From the NCBI GenBank assembly GCA_020543525.1, contig JAHYIO010000003.1, positions 1,178,001 to 1,242,000 of the forward strand: a stretch of DNA of 64,000 nucleotides. Reading direction: 5' to 3'. The position numbers were made by a program, and so were the translations under genes. Shown one piece after another: positions 48,296-59,765 of the stretch. How positions within the stretch are numbered: position 1 is the first letter of the stretch; each line of letters begins with the position of its first letter. Under the pieces are notes generated by a model that was given only the letters and a program-made list of their open reading frames with translations, ran no database searches and was not told where the DNA came from. The DNA comes from Coriolopsis trogii (taxonomy: Eukaryota > Basidiomycota > Agaricomycetes > Polyporales > Polyporaceae).

Positions 48296-51200
48296 ATGCC
48301 TTCCACGCTCGCCGCGTGGTACAAGAAGGTCGCCGACTTCAACGTCGAGTCGCTCTTCTCGAAGCGCAGAGAGCCTGGCCCGCCCCGCACCGTCTTCGTC
48401 AACCAACCCCTCCCCGATGACTATTACGATCCCAAGAAGAAACACAAAGTCCGCAAGGAGCATGTCTATTGCACAAACCAGGTTATCACGTCCAAATACA
48501 CCGTCATCACCTTCCTTCCCCGCAACCTCCTCGAGCAGTTCCGCCGTGTAGCCAACATCTTCTTTCTCGTCATTGCCATCCTTCAGTTCTTCCACAACTT
48601 CTCCACGGTCAGCCCAGGCGTAGTCATCCTCCCCCTCATCATCGTCCTCGCTATCACTGCTCTCAAGGACGGATATGAGGATATCAAGCGCCACCAGTCG
48701 GACCGGAGCGTCAACTACTCTCAGGTGCGTGTTCTCGTCGGCGGCGAGTTCAAGAACGAGAACGCAATGGCCGGAAAAGCCAAGACCTTCGTGCGCGCGA
48801 TGGTGCCGTCGTTCAAGAAGAAGTCCACAAAGAAGTCCGCCAAGAAGGGGCGCAATGACGGAGACCTAGAGATCCTGCAGCACGGCGCGCCTCCAGAGGG
48901 CATCCATACCGAAGGCGATGACCTCGAGGCTATCCCGACTAGAACGGAAGCTGGCGGCGATGATCATCTGGAACACGACGATGGCGAAGCAGTAGAGGAG
49001 GCGGGCGGTCTCTTCCATCATCGTGGTGCGTCCCGTAGACCTCACTGGAAGATGACTATATGGGAGGACCTCCGGGTCGGAGACATTGTCAAGATCAAGG
49101 AGGACGAGCCATTCCCTGCCGACATCCTTATTTGTGCAACTTCTGAGGAGGAGAACGTCGCGTACGTCGAGACCAAGAACCTCGATGGCGAGACGAACCT
49201 CAAGAGCCGCAGCGCGTGCCCAGCGCTGACCCACTTGAACACCGCCCGCGCATGCGCTTTGAAGGAGAACGCTTTCCACGTCGACTGCGACCGCCCAGAC
49301 ACCAATCTCTACAAGCTGAATGCGACGGTCATCACTTCAGACGGGGCCAAGACTTCTATCGACGCGAACATGGTCCTCCTCCGTGGCACGGTCCTGCGGA
49401 ATACGGAGTGGATCATTGGCGTGGTCTTGTACACGGGCGAGGACACGAAGATTGTGCTCAACTCTGGGGCGACGCCGAGCAAGCGGAGCCGCGTGGAACG
49501 ACAGATGAACCCACAGGTGTACGTCGCGCTATTCTTGTCCTCGTCTGCTTTCACCGTATTGACTGTTCTCGGTCAGATTCATGAATCTCATCCTCCTCGG
49601 CATCATGGCCGTTGTCTGTGGTATCGTCGATGCCGTACTCGAGCAGCGCTACTACCCGCTTGGTGCACCATGGCTGTACGGTGACAATCAGGGCGACGAC
49701 AACCCTCGCATCAACGGTCTCATCACCGCCATATTCGCGCTCATCACTTTCCAGAACATCATCCCCATCTCTCTCTACATCTCCATCGAGGGTGTACGGA
49801 CATGCCAGGCGCTCTTCATCTACTTCGACCGTGAGATTTGTTACGAGAAGACAGACCAAGCTACTCTCGCGCGCAGTTGGAACCTCTCAGACGACCTCGG
49901 TCAAATCGAGTACATCTTTTCGGACAAGACGGGGACGCTGACGCAGAACGCGATGGTCTTCCGCGAGTGTACCATTGGCGGTCGCGTATATCACGGCGAG
50001 CGCAGCTCAGAAGACGCGGATGTGGCTGGTATCACCTCCATTCCGGAGGGCGAGATCAAGGACTCCAAGTCAGACAGGGCATCTAGGTCGAGCCCTCTCC
50101 CCTCAGCGAAGGATTCGTCTGCATCCACTTCGACCGAGACCCCCGACCCACTCACTGCAGGTGGCGTCAAGAAGGCCGAACACGTTCTCACGCATTTCAG
50201 CGACGCAAGCCTTCTGGCGGATATCGCCGCTGCTCAGCACGCTGTCTCTGGGTCGCCTGAGGATCATCATGGGCGCATACTCAACGGCTTCTGGAGCGTT
50301 CTCGCGCTCTGTCACACTGCGCTCGTTTCCGTCGACCCTCACACCGATGCGATTCAGTACAAGGCGCAAAGCCCGGACGAAGCGGCACTCGTTCAGGCAG
50401 CCGCGGACGTCGGCTTCGTCTTCCGTGGACGCGACAAGGAGATCCTCACTCTTCAGACGCCTTTCTCGCCTGATGGAAAATACGAGAAATTTGAGCTGCT
50501 CAACATCCTCGACTTCACGAGTGCGCGCAAGCGGATGAGTGTCATCATTCGCAGGGTGGCCGAGGACGGCGAAGGGGATGGGAAGATCTTCCTGCTGTCT
50601 AAGGGCGCGGACAACGTCATCATCGAACGTCTGAGTCCAGGTCAGGATGAGTTTATTCGGACGACTGAGAACCACTTGTTGGAGTTTGCGAGCGAGGGTC
50701 TGCGTACGCTGACTCTGGCGTACAAGATCGTTCCAGGTACGTATGCAGATAGCCCGCCCGGTGTCATCATTACGCTGACGTTATTGAGCAGAGCAACAGT
50801 ACGAGATGTGGGCGAAGCGGTATCATGCGGCCACTATCTCTTTGGACAACCGCGAAGATAAGATCGAGGCCGTCTCCGACGAGATCGAGCACGACCTCAG
50901 CCTGCTTGGTGCGACTGCTATCGAAGATCGTCTGCAGGATGGCGTCCCCGAGACCATTGCGGATCTCAAGGAAGCGGACATCAAGATCTGGGTGCTCACC
51001 GGTGACAAACTCGAGACTGCCATCGGTACGTCCATTATTGGTTTGGTGCGAACAGGCGTCCTGACCGTAGTGCGTGCAAATAGCGATTGGTCATAGCACA
51101 AACCTCATCGGCCGCGATGACAACATCATCATTATCCGCGGCGGAGGCGAAGGGACCATGCCGGTATACATGCAGATGTTGACCGCTGTCGAGGACTTCT

Positions 51201-53245
51201 TCCCCGAGAGCGGCATTCTGCGGGACGACGGCGTTGGCTTGGACGAGTCGCAGCAGCAGCAAGCTAGTACCGGCTACCCTCTCCATCGCATGAACTCGGG
51301 TGTGTCGTCGCTTGTTGGTCACAACAACGGTGAGCGCCCCGGTGGGTTTGTGTTGGTCATCGACGGCGCTGCGCTTGGACATGTAAGTGTCTCTCTCGTT
51401 CAGTTTGGTTGTCTATGGGGCGCGAGCGCTGATGCACATGGGCTCATTAGGCATTGTCGGACGACAGGCACAAGCACCTCTTGCTGCGGCTTGCGATGCA
51501 GTGCGAGGGCGTCATCTGCTGTCGTGTCTCTCCGCTCCAGAAGGCGCTTGTCGTGAAGCTCGTTAAGGACGGCGTTGGTGCTATGACGCTCGCCATTGGG
51601 GACGGTGCGAACGACGTCAGCATGATACAGGCTGCGGATGTCGGTGTCGGTATCTCGGGCGAAGAGGGCCTCCAGGCTGTCAACTCGTCTGACTATGCTA
51701 TCGCTCAGGTGCGTGCGGTGGCGCTCTATCGTAATTGGTTTCCTAACTTCTTCCGAATTTCTTAGTTCCGGTTTTTGAAGCGGTTGTTGTTTGTGCATGG
51801 CCACTGGTGTTACGCCCGTAACGGTAACATGTGTGTATACCAAACTGGCGGCTCCAACGTTGTCGATGCTCATACGTGTTGTTTTCACAGGATTGTGAAC
51901 TTCTTTTACAAGAACATCATTTCTATCGGTGTGCTATGGTGGTTCCAAATCTATTGTGGATGGAGCAGTCAATAGTGAGTCGTAATCGTCTGAGCCACAG
52001 GTTATGGAGGCTGATGCTCGTTGTAGCGTGTTCGACTACGTATATTTGTTGTTCTGGAATACTTTCTGGACTATTGCTCCGGTCATCGGTATCGGTCTCT
52101 TCGACCGCATCCTCGGTACGTTCCCTGCACCACACGCAATGACTACAATCTGACCTACCCACTTTGTTGTAGATGATCATGTACTCATGGCGATGCCCGA
52201 ACTGTACCGTCACAGCAAGAATCATGAATACTTTGGCACAAAGCTGTTCCTCGTCTACATGTTTGATGGCGTTGTTCAGGTGCGTAGACGTTCGCCTCTC
52301 TTGTACCTCGTTATTCACACAAGGTTGCTCCAGTCTGCGATCATCTTCTTCATCATTCTGTACACCTATGCCACGACTAGCTCTCGCCCAGATGGATATA
52401 GCGTATACAAGAACGAATTCTCCACGGTAAGTCTAGTGGACTACAATCGAAACCATGGAGGTCTCACAACACGTCATAGGTCATGGTCTTTGCTGCTGTC
52501 ATGGCGGCAGATTTGTTCAATGGGCTGAATACCCACGTTTGGACCGGCTGGATTTTCTTCGCTGTATCTATCGGTATCGTGCTCATCTGGGTGTTCACTG
52601 TAAGTGCCATCTCCAAGGATTCTGATGTAAAACTGATCGTTCTTTCAGGCTGTCTATTCGGCCGTTGCACCCAGCTTTGCCACGACGACGGTTTACGGAA
52701 ACGACTATTACCTCTTCCGTTCGGCGAACTTTTGGTTCTCCCTTCTGCTTGTCATCATCCTTGCTCTTCTTCCTCGGTACATTGCGAAGGCATACAAGTT
52801 CTCGTTCAACCCGAATGACCTGGACAGGGCGCGGTGGCTTTTCAAGCAGGACCCCAACCACGACTTCACGAAGGAGAGGCATGGTGGGCTTGCGCACGTC
52901 GGGCGTCCAGCTAGCCGGAGAGCGAGTCTTCGCCGTCCCTCGACACGTCCGTCCGGGTTTCAGGGAAGTCGTACCGACATGTCGACCGGTTTGGTCGATG
53001 TGCACCGGGGCTTCGACTTTGCGACAGAAGAGAACGGTGTGGCGATGCAACGGATGCAGAGCCACCTCTCGGAGAGGCATCAACAAGTGCCGACGAAGCG
53101 GAGAAGGAAACCGTCGGCCCTCATGCACACCTTCTCGATATCCCGCACGCTGCGTCGAAAGAAGCGCGAGTCGGAGTCATCGCATTCGCACGAAGAGTCG
53201 TCGCCACCGCATTCACCACACTATCAGAGGTCAAATCGGTCATAG
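48296..53245 (+). CDS. P4-type ATPase, Dnf-like phospholipid flippase
   Basis: Large multi-exon gene, roughly 1,440 residues and about 11 introns, starting [19 protein letters not shown]. It moves phospholipids from the outer to the cytosolic leaflet at the plasma membrane or late secretory pathway. Landmarks in order: [20 protein letters not shown] (TM1), the actuator [23 protein letters not shown] (TM4 PISL), the phosphorylation site [28 protein letters not shown] in the nucleotide domain, [32 protein letters not shown], then six C-terminal TM helices (from [20 protein letters not shown] to [20 protein letters not shown]). The tail is basic and Ser-rich. A long charged loop (48780-49020) between TM2 and the actuator core contains [13 protein letters not shown]. 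All catalytic residues are present. It would need a Cdc50-type partner, not in this window. Confidence 0.95.
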
Positions 53246-54002
53246 CGATAGCTATTGACTTGCCCCCGAACGCTTGGTGTACTTATTTATGCTGTGTTTG
53301 CTTCTGCTACGAACTCGCTATCGTCACCCTCCCCATCCCCATCCCTTTCCATCATCGTCCCCAACCCCATCCACCGCTCCCCCACATTCGCCTTTCCCCA
53401 TGGACCCGTCACGCATCCCATTTCCCCCCTTGTGTTGCTAGTGGTCCTCTTTTTCTATGCGGCACCTTGTATCAATGCGCACTCCTAGATCTCGGTATTT
53501 ATTTTTACGGCATCTCATGACCCCAACCAACTCCTACTAGCACCGGATCGACGGTTCATGACCTAATACAATTGTACTTGTGCTGTTCCCTGAGCATGGT
53601 GCTGGCTATGTAGTCATGTGTGAAGCTGCCGCAAGCGTGCACGGAGTGTGCACCTGTGTGGTCTCTTGTGCCGTTACGGAGCGATGATGTGTTGAGAAGG
53701 AAGGTGAACCACAACTGCCTTTTACTCGTAGCACTATGGAGTCCTTCGACCCTTAAAACACATACGCTTTCACTGGCAGATCAGGGTGGACAAATTCAGT
53801 CGATGACACCATGCGATTGCACAGCGAACAAATGAACGATAGAACAATCTGTCTTGCTTGCAGTACTTCGTTGACACGTGTACAATCACGATGGCGTGCG
53901 TGGAGCCTATTCGAAGACCGTGTATCCTAAGTGCGTATGTATTCGTAACCTAGGACGAGTGTGAATGAAGGTAAATTGCATACAGTCAGGACAGATTGTG
54001 CC
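53246..54002. other. convergent 3' region, no gene seen
   Basis: About 760 bp between the P4-ATPase stop and the 3' end of the F-box gene on the other strand. C/T-rich after the stop (53320-53450). Presumably two 3' UTRs. Confidence 0.45.
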
Positions 54003-56278
54003 TCAGAATTCCGGCCAATGATCGAGCAACGTGCCTCTGGCAAGAGAGAAATCATACCCCCTCCAGAGCGCCTCTGGAGTACTGCCACCCCGAGCGTGTT
54101 GCTCGCACCACCTGTTCTTCCCTCTATCGAGCTCGGTGAACCAATTGCTTTGGGCGTGGGCCTTCCACATGTAGCGTTGACTGTGGAAAGCCGGACGAAA
54201 TAGGTATGAATCCCAGTCATCTTCCAACAACCCGAGAACCTCGTGAAGAGGGTGCGATGTGTCGCGGAGAACCCAGCAGTCCGATGTAAGTTGAAGGTAG
54301 ATGAGGAAGGTGCCACCAGCGTATACAAAGGTCGTATAAGTTTCCGGATTTTGGAGGAGCGGAACGATATCGCCGGCATACAGTAGCTCGTCGCGGACAT
54401 GAAGCAATTGCTGAATGTCTGTGCCGCACCATCCATCGGTAAGGTCATCCCAATTTGAACGCGTTGTGTCATGATGAGAAAGCCATCCGTCCCCTTCATA
54501 ATCGGAATCCCCAAAAATCTCCTCACGTAATAGCGAAGCGCGGGCTTGGAGAGACACTAGTGAATGTAGGAGAGGGGAGCAATATGTGCTCTGCTCGCAC
54601 AAAACTGAGTATTTGAAGTATAAATCGCACGAGATGGGAACTTACTGAGATATAAGTCTCGTCGTATTTGGTCGATATCCAAGGGATAGACGTGAAAGAA
54701 AATGCGGAGAGGAGGTCAGCGCCATGGGGGCTCATGTTCAGAATAGCGAGCTCCCCGAACACATTCCCAATGATCAAAATACCGTATGCCTCCACGTATT
54801 GGATACAAGCCTGCGCCCAAAGCGGAGGGAGTTGTTCACAACTTCCAAGCACCTGGAATTCCAGATCTACCGGAGGCATGGCGTCGGAGTCATCTGATGC
54901 GTTGTCATCCAGAACCCCCGTTGGAGGACACCGGGTCGCTATAAGGCGAAAATCTTGCGCATTCGTCGTTAGCGCCAACAACCGGAAGGCAGAGGCACCA
55001 ATGACCACATGCATGGTTTGCTCCCACATCGAGGAGCTGGGCCGTTCTCGATGAGAGCTTCCTGCCTTGCGAACAGAAACAAGGTTGTCTGCCTTGGTCA
55101 AATGTTTAGAGCCGCTCGCGTGGACGGAGACAGTCCATACTGCGATCTCGGATCTGGAACACTTGAGAGAGTAGTCGTAGTACTCATGGGATGTGGTGAT
55201 GACGACTGCATGGGTACGGTTAATTGGGCACTGTGCGATGCTCGCGGCAGTGACAATGGCGCCCAGAGGATGACTCGTGATGACTGTGGCCTCGGGAATA
55301 TCGGAGCTTCCATGAACAGCATACACGACGATGCTTCGAGGCTCAATGACTATCAGGAGGTTCTGCGAAAGGAAGGCAGCTCGACATGGACCCTTCGAAT
55401 GGCTTCGGTCAGCATCGTCTACATCCAGATGACAAGATGTACACTACCTCAAGGTTATAGCGCTTGGACAGTCGAAAAGAGGCACCTGTACGCCACTGGA
55501 GCAAGTAGGGAGTTGTAGCTCCTCTTCGTAGACCACATACAACGATGTCTCCGCATAGAGCCATTGGCATTGCGTATTCCGTGTGATGAGCGTGACACTT
55601 CAGAAAAGCGTTGCCTCCTTGTCGGGCGAGGGAGACAATGAAAACAGAGGCATTTCTGATCCGCGAGGTCAGCAGATGCCGTAACATACTGCATCGACAG
55701 TACTCACATTCCTCCGACCCCCAGCGCGATAATATTGTGGTTGCCTTCCACAAGGACGCGCCCGTCAATGATAGGCCCAGGAAACCGACGTTGAGCGACA
55801 ATGGTTCCGTCAACGCAATCGTAGCAAGCCAGTATCCCAGTGGGAGTGGTGTCGGTTGTTTCAACAGAGCCGACGAGGAAGTAACGGGCAAATAGCCAGG
55901 AGACCCAGGTTATGGTGTCTGGCCTGTCGAAACGCCGCACGGACGCCGGGGCGGCATCTTGAGTCCAGAGAGTCTCTGAGGTGAGCGCACTAATGATGTA
56001 TAACTCGAGCTGGGTGGCGTCGAAGCTATCAATCTCTTCTGGATGTATGGGAGTAGGAATCAAGCCGGCATCTCGGTACCTTCTCCAAACACGCAGCCAA
56101 ACGGCCTTCAGCCTCGTCATGCTGGACAATCGGCGACATGTCTGTGGCGACCGCTTATAAGTGCTAGTCACCACCAATAGCTAGGGTGTCGTACCTGTCG
56201 TACTCTGAGTACGGAACTCATGTCACAGTTCTGCAGTATAAGGATTGTGACATCGTCGTCGAGGGATTGAAGCAGCAT
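54003..56278 (-). CDS. F-box protein with a long, probably propeller-like C-terminal body
   Basis: ATG 56278 opens MLLQSLDDDVTILILQNCDM, then SSVLRVRQ joined across an intron to TCRRLSSMTRLKAVWLRVW: a complete F-box in the first 55 residues. Later exons give LELYIISALTSETLW, WLFARYFLVGSVETTD, GILACYDCVDGTIVAQRRFP, RVLVEGNHNIIALGVGG, GDIVVCGLRRGATTPYLLQW, IVVYAVHGSSDIPEATVI, HAVVITTSHEYYDYSL and YGILIIGNVFGELAIL. The repeated pattern of short hydrophobic strands ending in Gly or Asp, then W or L, resembles a beta-propeller. The final exon ends LARGTLLDHWPEF. Roughly 650 residues and six or seven introns. Likely an SCF substrate adaptor; the target is unknown. Confidence 0.72.
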
Positions 56279-56314
56279 GAGGGTCAACGCGAAGATGGTC
56301 ACTGATTAGTACAC

Positions 56315-56725
56315 CTAGTGATCGAGGTAGGCGCTCAGTGTATCTTCGCGACCGTAAACTATGACGTACACATCTGGCAATGCCTGCGCAAGCCTCTCGC
56401 TTCTGTTGGACCTCTGCCTTCCCTTCGATAGCCCAGATGTCTCCGAGATTTGCTCAACAGACCGAGAATCTGCAGAGACAACGGCTAGAGCCCCGCTGAT
56501 CATCATAGGTGGTTGCACGAACCTATGACGGCTGTGGCTCGACAGGTGGGCCCTCACCACCCCGACAAAGCTCGTGTACAGATTCGTATCCGTTCTGCTC
56601 TTGCTCGTAGTCGATGAAAGCGATGATGACGACGACTTTATACCTGCTGAGGCTAATGGGCCTCTAGACGACGCGATCAATGTGGAGATCTTCAAGGAGG
56701 GGCTGCTGGAATTCCTTCCTGGCAT
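56315..56725 (-). CDS. small Ser-rich reading frame, doubtful gene
   Basis: ATG-to-stop frame of 136 codons, starting MPGRNSSSPSLKISTLIASS and ending YGREDTLSAYLDH. It lies just upstream of the F-box gene on the same strand, within its likely promoter. No domain, signal peptide or paralog is recognised. It may be chance or an upstream exon. Confidence 0.2.
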   Translation of the reverse strand: MPGRNSSSPSLKISTLIASSRGPLASAGIKSSSSSLSSTTSKSRTDTNLYTSFVGVVRAHLSSHSRHRFVQPPMMISGALAVVSADSRSVEQISETSGLSKGRQRSNRSERLAQALPDVYVIVYGREDTLSAYLDH

Positions 56726-57592
56726 AAATCCTTGACGATCACAAGCGTGGCCGTATCAGTACAATTTGGTAAGCCTCTCCGATGCTTGCTACTGTACGCG
56801 CATTTGGCTTACGCCTCGACATTTGCAGAAGTGGAGATGAGAACAGGAGAATATCACTCCCAGAGGGCATGGTTGGCAGCTTGCTTGAAGGATCTTCTAG
56901 ATCCTGAAGTACTCAGCTGGCAAGTTATACGGCAAGTAATGTGGTGTCGTGACGTTGATTCGATTGTTGGCTGAACCATGAGAGGAAAGTTGAGAACGTG
57001 AAGCGCGTCGTACCGACAGCATGCGTATACTGTACCAGTGCCACGCGAAGCCCGAGATGCAGAACGCGTGTGCAAACGCCCACGTGACGGCGAGGTCTCG
57101 CGTTTCGTCAGGCGTCCAACCCGTTTCCTTGAACTTCACCGATAGTTTGGTTCACTCAGTTTCCTCGTCAGTCGCGATGGAACACACAGGAGGGGTAAGC
57201 TTGCGTTTTGGACTGTTTGCGATGCATGGCTGACATCATGCAAGGAGTTCGTTGCCAGCGGAACGTGTGAGTTGACTTGTGGCAGCCGGTGGGGCCAAGT
57301 TGTAGACCAATCGTCATACAACTCATGACGTTGTCATTCAGGAGGCCTTGCACGGCCTGGATACTCCTGGACAGATGTCAGGTGTGCCTGCAAAGGCAAA
57401 TGTTGTGCGCGCAGAAAGGAGGCGTGAGGCGACTGACGTCACTCCATGCACAACTTCTCCACTCTCCTGCAGCCGTCTTGCCGTGCTCCCTGCGCGTTCA
57501 GAAACCCATAAAATCCGCCAAGAACACTTTGCCAAGACCCCTCTGTGCTGTCCTAGGCCTCAGTCCGCTCGGCACTGTCTGTCCCACTCACG
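56726..57592. other. gap with one coding-like stretch
   Basis: On the minus strand about 56990-57140 reads like an exon (KETGWTPDETRDLAVTWAFA, HAFCISGFAWHWYSI) with aromatic, membrane-like character. I could not find a start, neighbours or splice partners, so it may be a relic. The right end holds the promoter of the App1-like gene. Confidence 0.3.
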
Positions 57593-59219
57593 ATGGCCAT
57601 CCCCCGCTCCCTCCTCGCCCTGTCGCTCGTCGCGCTCGTTAGCGCGAGTCCTGCCCCAAGCCCGGCTCCAGCTCCAGTTCCGACCCCTGCCCCTGTACCT
57701 GCCCCACAGGCGGTATCCTCCATTGAGTCTGCCTTTTCTAGTGTGACAGGAGCTGCGGCTTCGGCCTTGCCCAGTACGTAGTCATATACCTGCCTGGAAT
57801 GTGTCTCATATCGCTCATGCGAACGTGGTGTAGCTATCCTTGGTGGCTGGCCGAGTCTCAGTGACATCGAGAAAGCTGTTGGGGTGAACGATGGGAATGA
57901 CTTGCAAAACGTCTCCGCCTCTGCATTGCTCATCCCTTCATATGCTAACTACTCCGGAAAGTGCGTCATGCTTAATCCGGGCTCACTGGATATTTGACTG
58001 ATTTTACTCTAGCTGGAATCTCCGTTTCTACGGACTGGCGTACAAGTTGCCGAACATCAGCACCTCCGACCTCGACTCCCTAATCGACGGTCTGTCTACG
58101 AACAACCTCAATTCTACGCAACAGCAGCTTTTGCAGAACCGTACTCAGGACCTCGCCTCCATCCCCATTCCCAAGGCGAACCTGACGGCCATTGCATCAG
58201 CGAACGGGTCCATGGTGACAAACTCGTCCGGGGTGCAGCTTACCACAACAGATGACTTTGGCGAATTCGACCAGTTTGTCACCCTCCCCGGCCTTGGAGA
58301 CAACAGCAGCACCTCGGTGCGCGTCGTAGAGACGGGTCTCGTGAATGTCACCGGACCCGGCAATGGCACCGTCATCCTCGTACCGAGCACCGGTATCTCC
58401 GTCGTCTCTGACATTGACGACGTTATGCGTATCACGAAGGTGTACGTCCCCAACCAGGGCCTTTACAACTCGTTCGTCCAGCCGTATGTGAACGTGCCCG
58501 GGATCCCTGAGCTCTTCGCAAAGTGGGCAAAGAGTCTCCCATCTGCGGCGTTCCACTACGACACGACCACGCCGGTACAGCTCACGAGGACATATGTCGA
58601 CTACCTGTTCAGCAACTTCCCTCTGGGATCACTCGAGATGCGCCCCATTAACCTCACCGAGCCGTCGCAGATCTTGGATGCGAGGCAAAACAGCTTGTTG
58701 AAACTGTTCCAGACGTTCCCTCATCGTAAATTCGGTGCGTGGAATACGTTTCCATGTATGTTTAGCAGCCCATTGACCATACATGTAGTCCTAGTCGGCG
58801 ATACGTCGTCCTCCACACTGCTTTCTGCCTACCCTCAGATCGCTCAACAGTTCCCGAACAATATTGCGTGTATCTTCATCCGAAACACGTCGGCAACAGA
58901 CCCCGACGACAAAATCCCTTACAACACGGGTCCCTTCAAGGACATCAAGAACGGCACTTATTTCTTCTACCGTACCGCAGAAGGTATGTCATCACCTGAG
59001 TGTTATCGTCATGACAGCCTTTGACAAAGACGTTTGACAGACATCGCGAACCTGGACGTTGCCGGTGGGCAATGTGTCAACTCCAGCGTGCCCCAGAACG
59101 TTACATTCGGAGAGCAGGGCGGTATTCTTGATGACAACGGGGCCGTCGCTCTTGGTCACATGCAGTACGCCGCAGCGGCTGCTTGTGTACTCGTTGCGCT
59201 GGTTCTCAGTGCATTCTGA
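57593..59219 (+). CDS. secreted App1-type (DUF2183) protein with probable GPI anchor
   Basis: ATG 57593 opens a signal peptide (MAIPRSLLALSLVALVSASP), then a Pro/Ala-rich spacer (PAPSPAPAPVPTPAPVPA). The App1/DUF2183 phosphatidate-phosphatase domain follows: GISVVSDIDDVMRITKVYVP, PGIPELFAKWAKSLPSAAFH, YDTTTPVQLTRTYVDYLF, FPLGSLEMRPINL, SLLKLFQTFPHRKF joined to VLVGDTSSSTLLSAYPQIA, then FPNNIACIFIRNTS. About ten NxS/T sites agree with secretion. A C-terminal hydrophobic stretch after a small-residue site (QYAAAAACVLVALVLSAF) fits a GPI signal. Five exons, about 465 residues. The usual DxDxT catalytic motif reads DIDDV: both Asp are kept and Thr is replaced by Val, so activity is uncertain. The yeast relative acts inside cells on phosphatidate; this secreted form must differ. 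Confidence 0.85.
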
Positions 59220-59765
59220 ATGACCCCATCTCGTGACGTTCGGACTGGATATGGACTGCCAGAATGCATTGCACCCACGCTGACAGACTTTGATACGCAC
59301 TTGCGATGTAGCAACAGATTGTTTTCTTCCGCACACGCTCTGTACTGTCATGTAATCTTATCTTCTCCCCAATAGTACGGTGCTGCTTGTAATGTACAGA
59401 GGTCCATTAAGATAACTGCCAGTCAAGCAAGACACTGAGGAGCAGACTGGTCACCGCGCATAGTAGACTGCATTATTTCATGGAGAAGACGGCACGTTGG
59501 CTAGATGCTGGTCAAAGTCGCGCTGCCGACAGACATACATGACCTGTCGGGTGATGGGATCTAACCAATAATGGCGTCTGCACCGGTGCATGTCAGTACC
59601 CTCATCCCTGACTGCTTCAGAGTCCACCTTCGACTTGCTTTCTCATGTCTCGTTTCAACTTGTCAGCATCCTTCACATAGAATATCGGTACTCTAAAGAG
59701 GCGTCTCCTGTCTTCGCTCCGTGTAAAACAAGACAGTCAAGGCCCCGCGTCACTCCGAGTCCTCC
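59220..59765. other. intergenic gap, promoter of iml1
   Basis: About 545 bp between the App1-like gene and iml1, both on the plus strand. No gene or repeat is seen. Confidence 0.5.
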
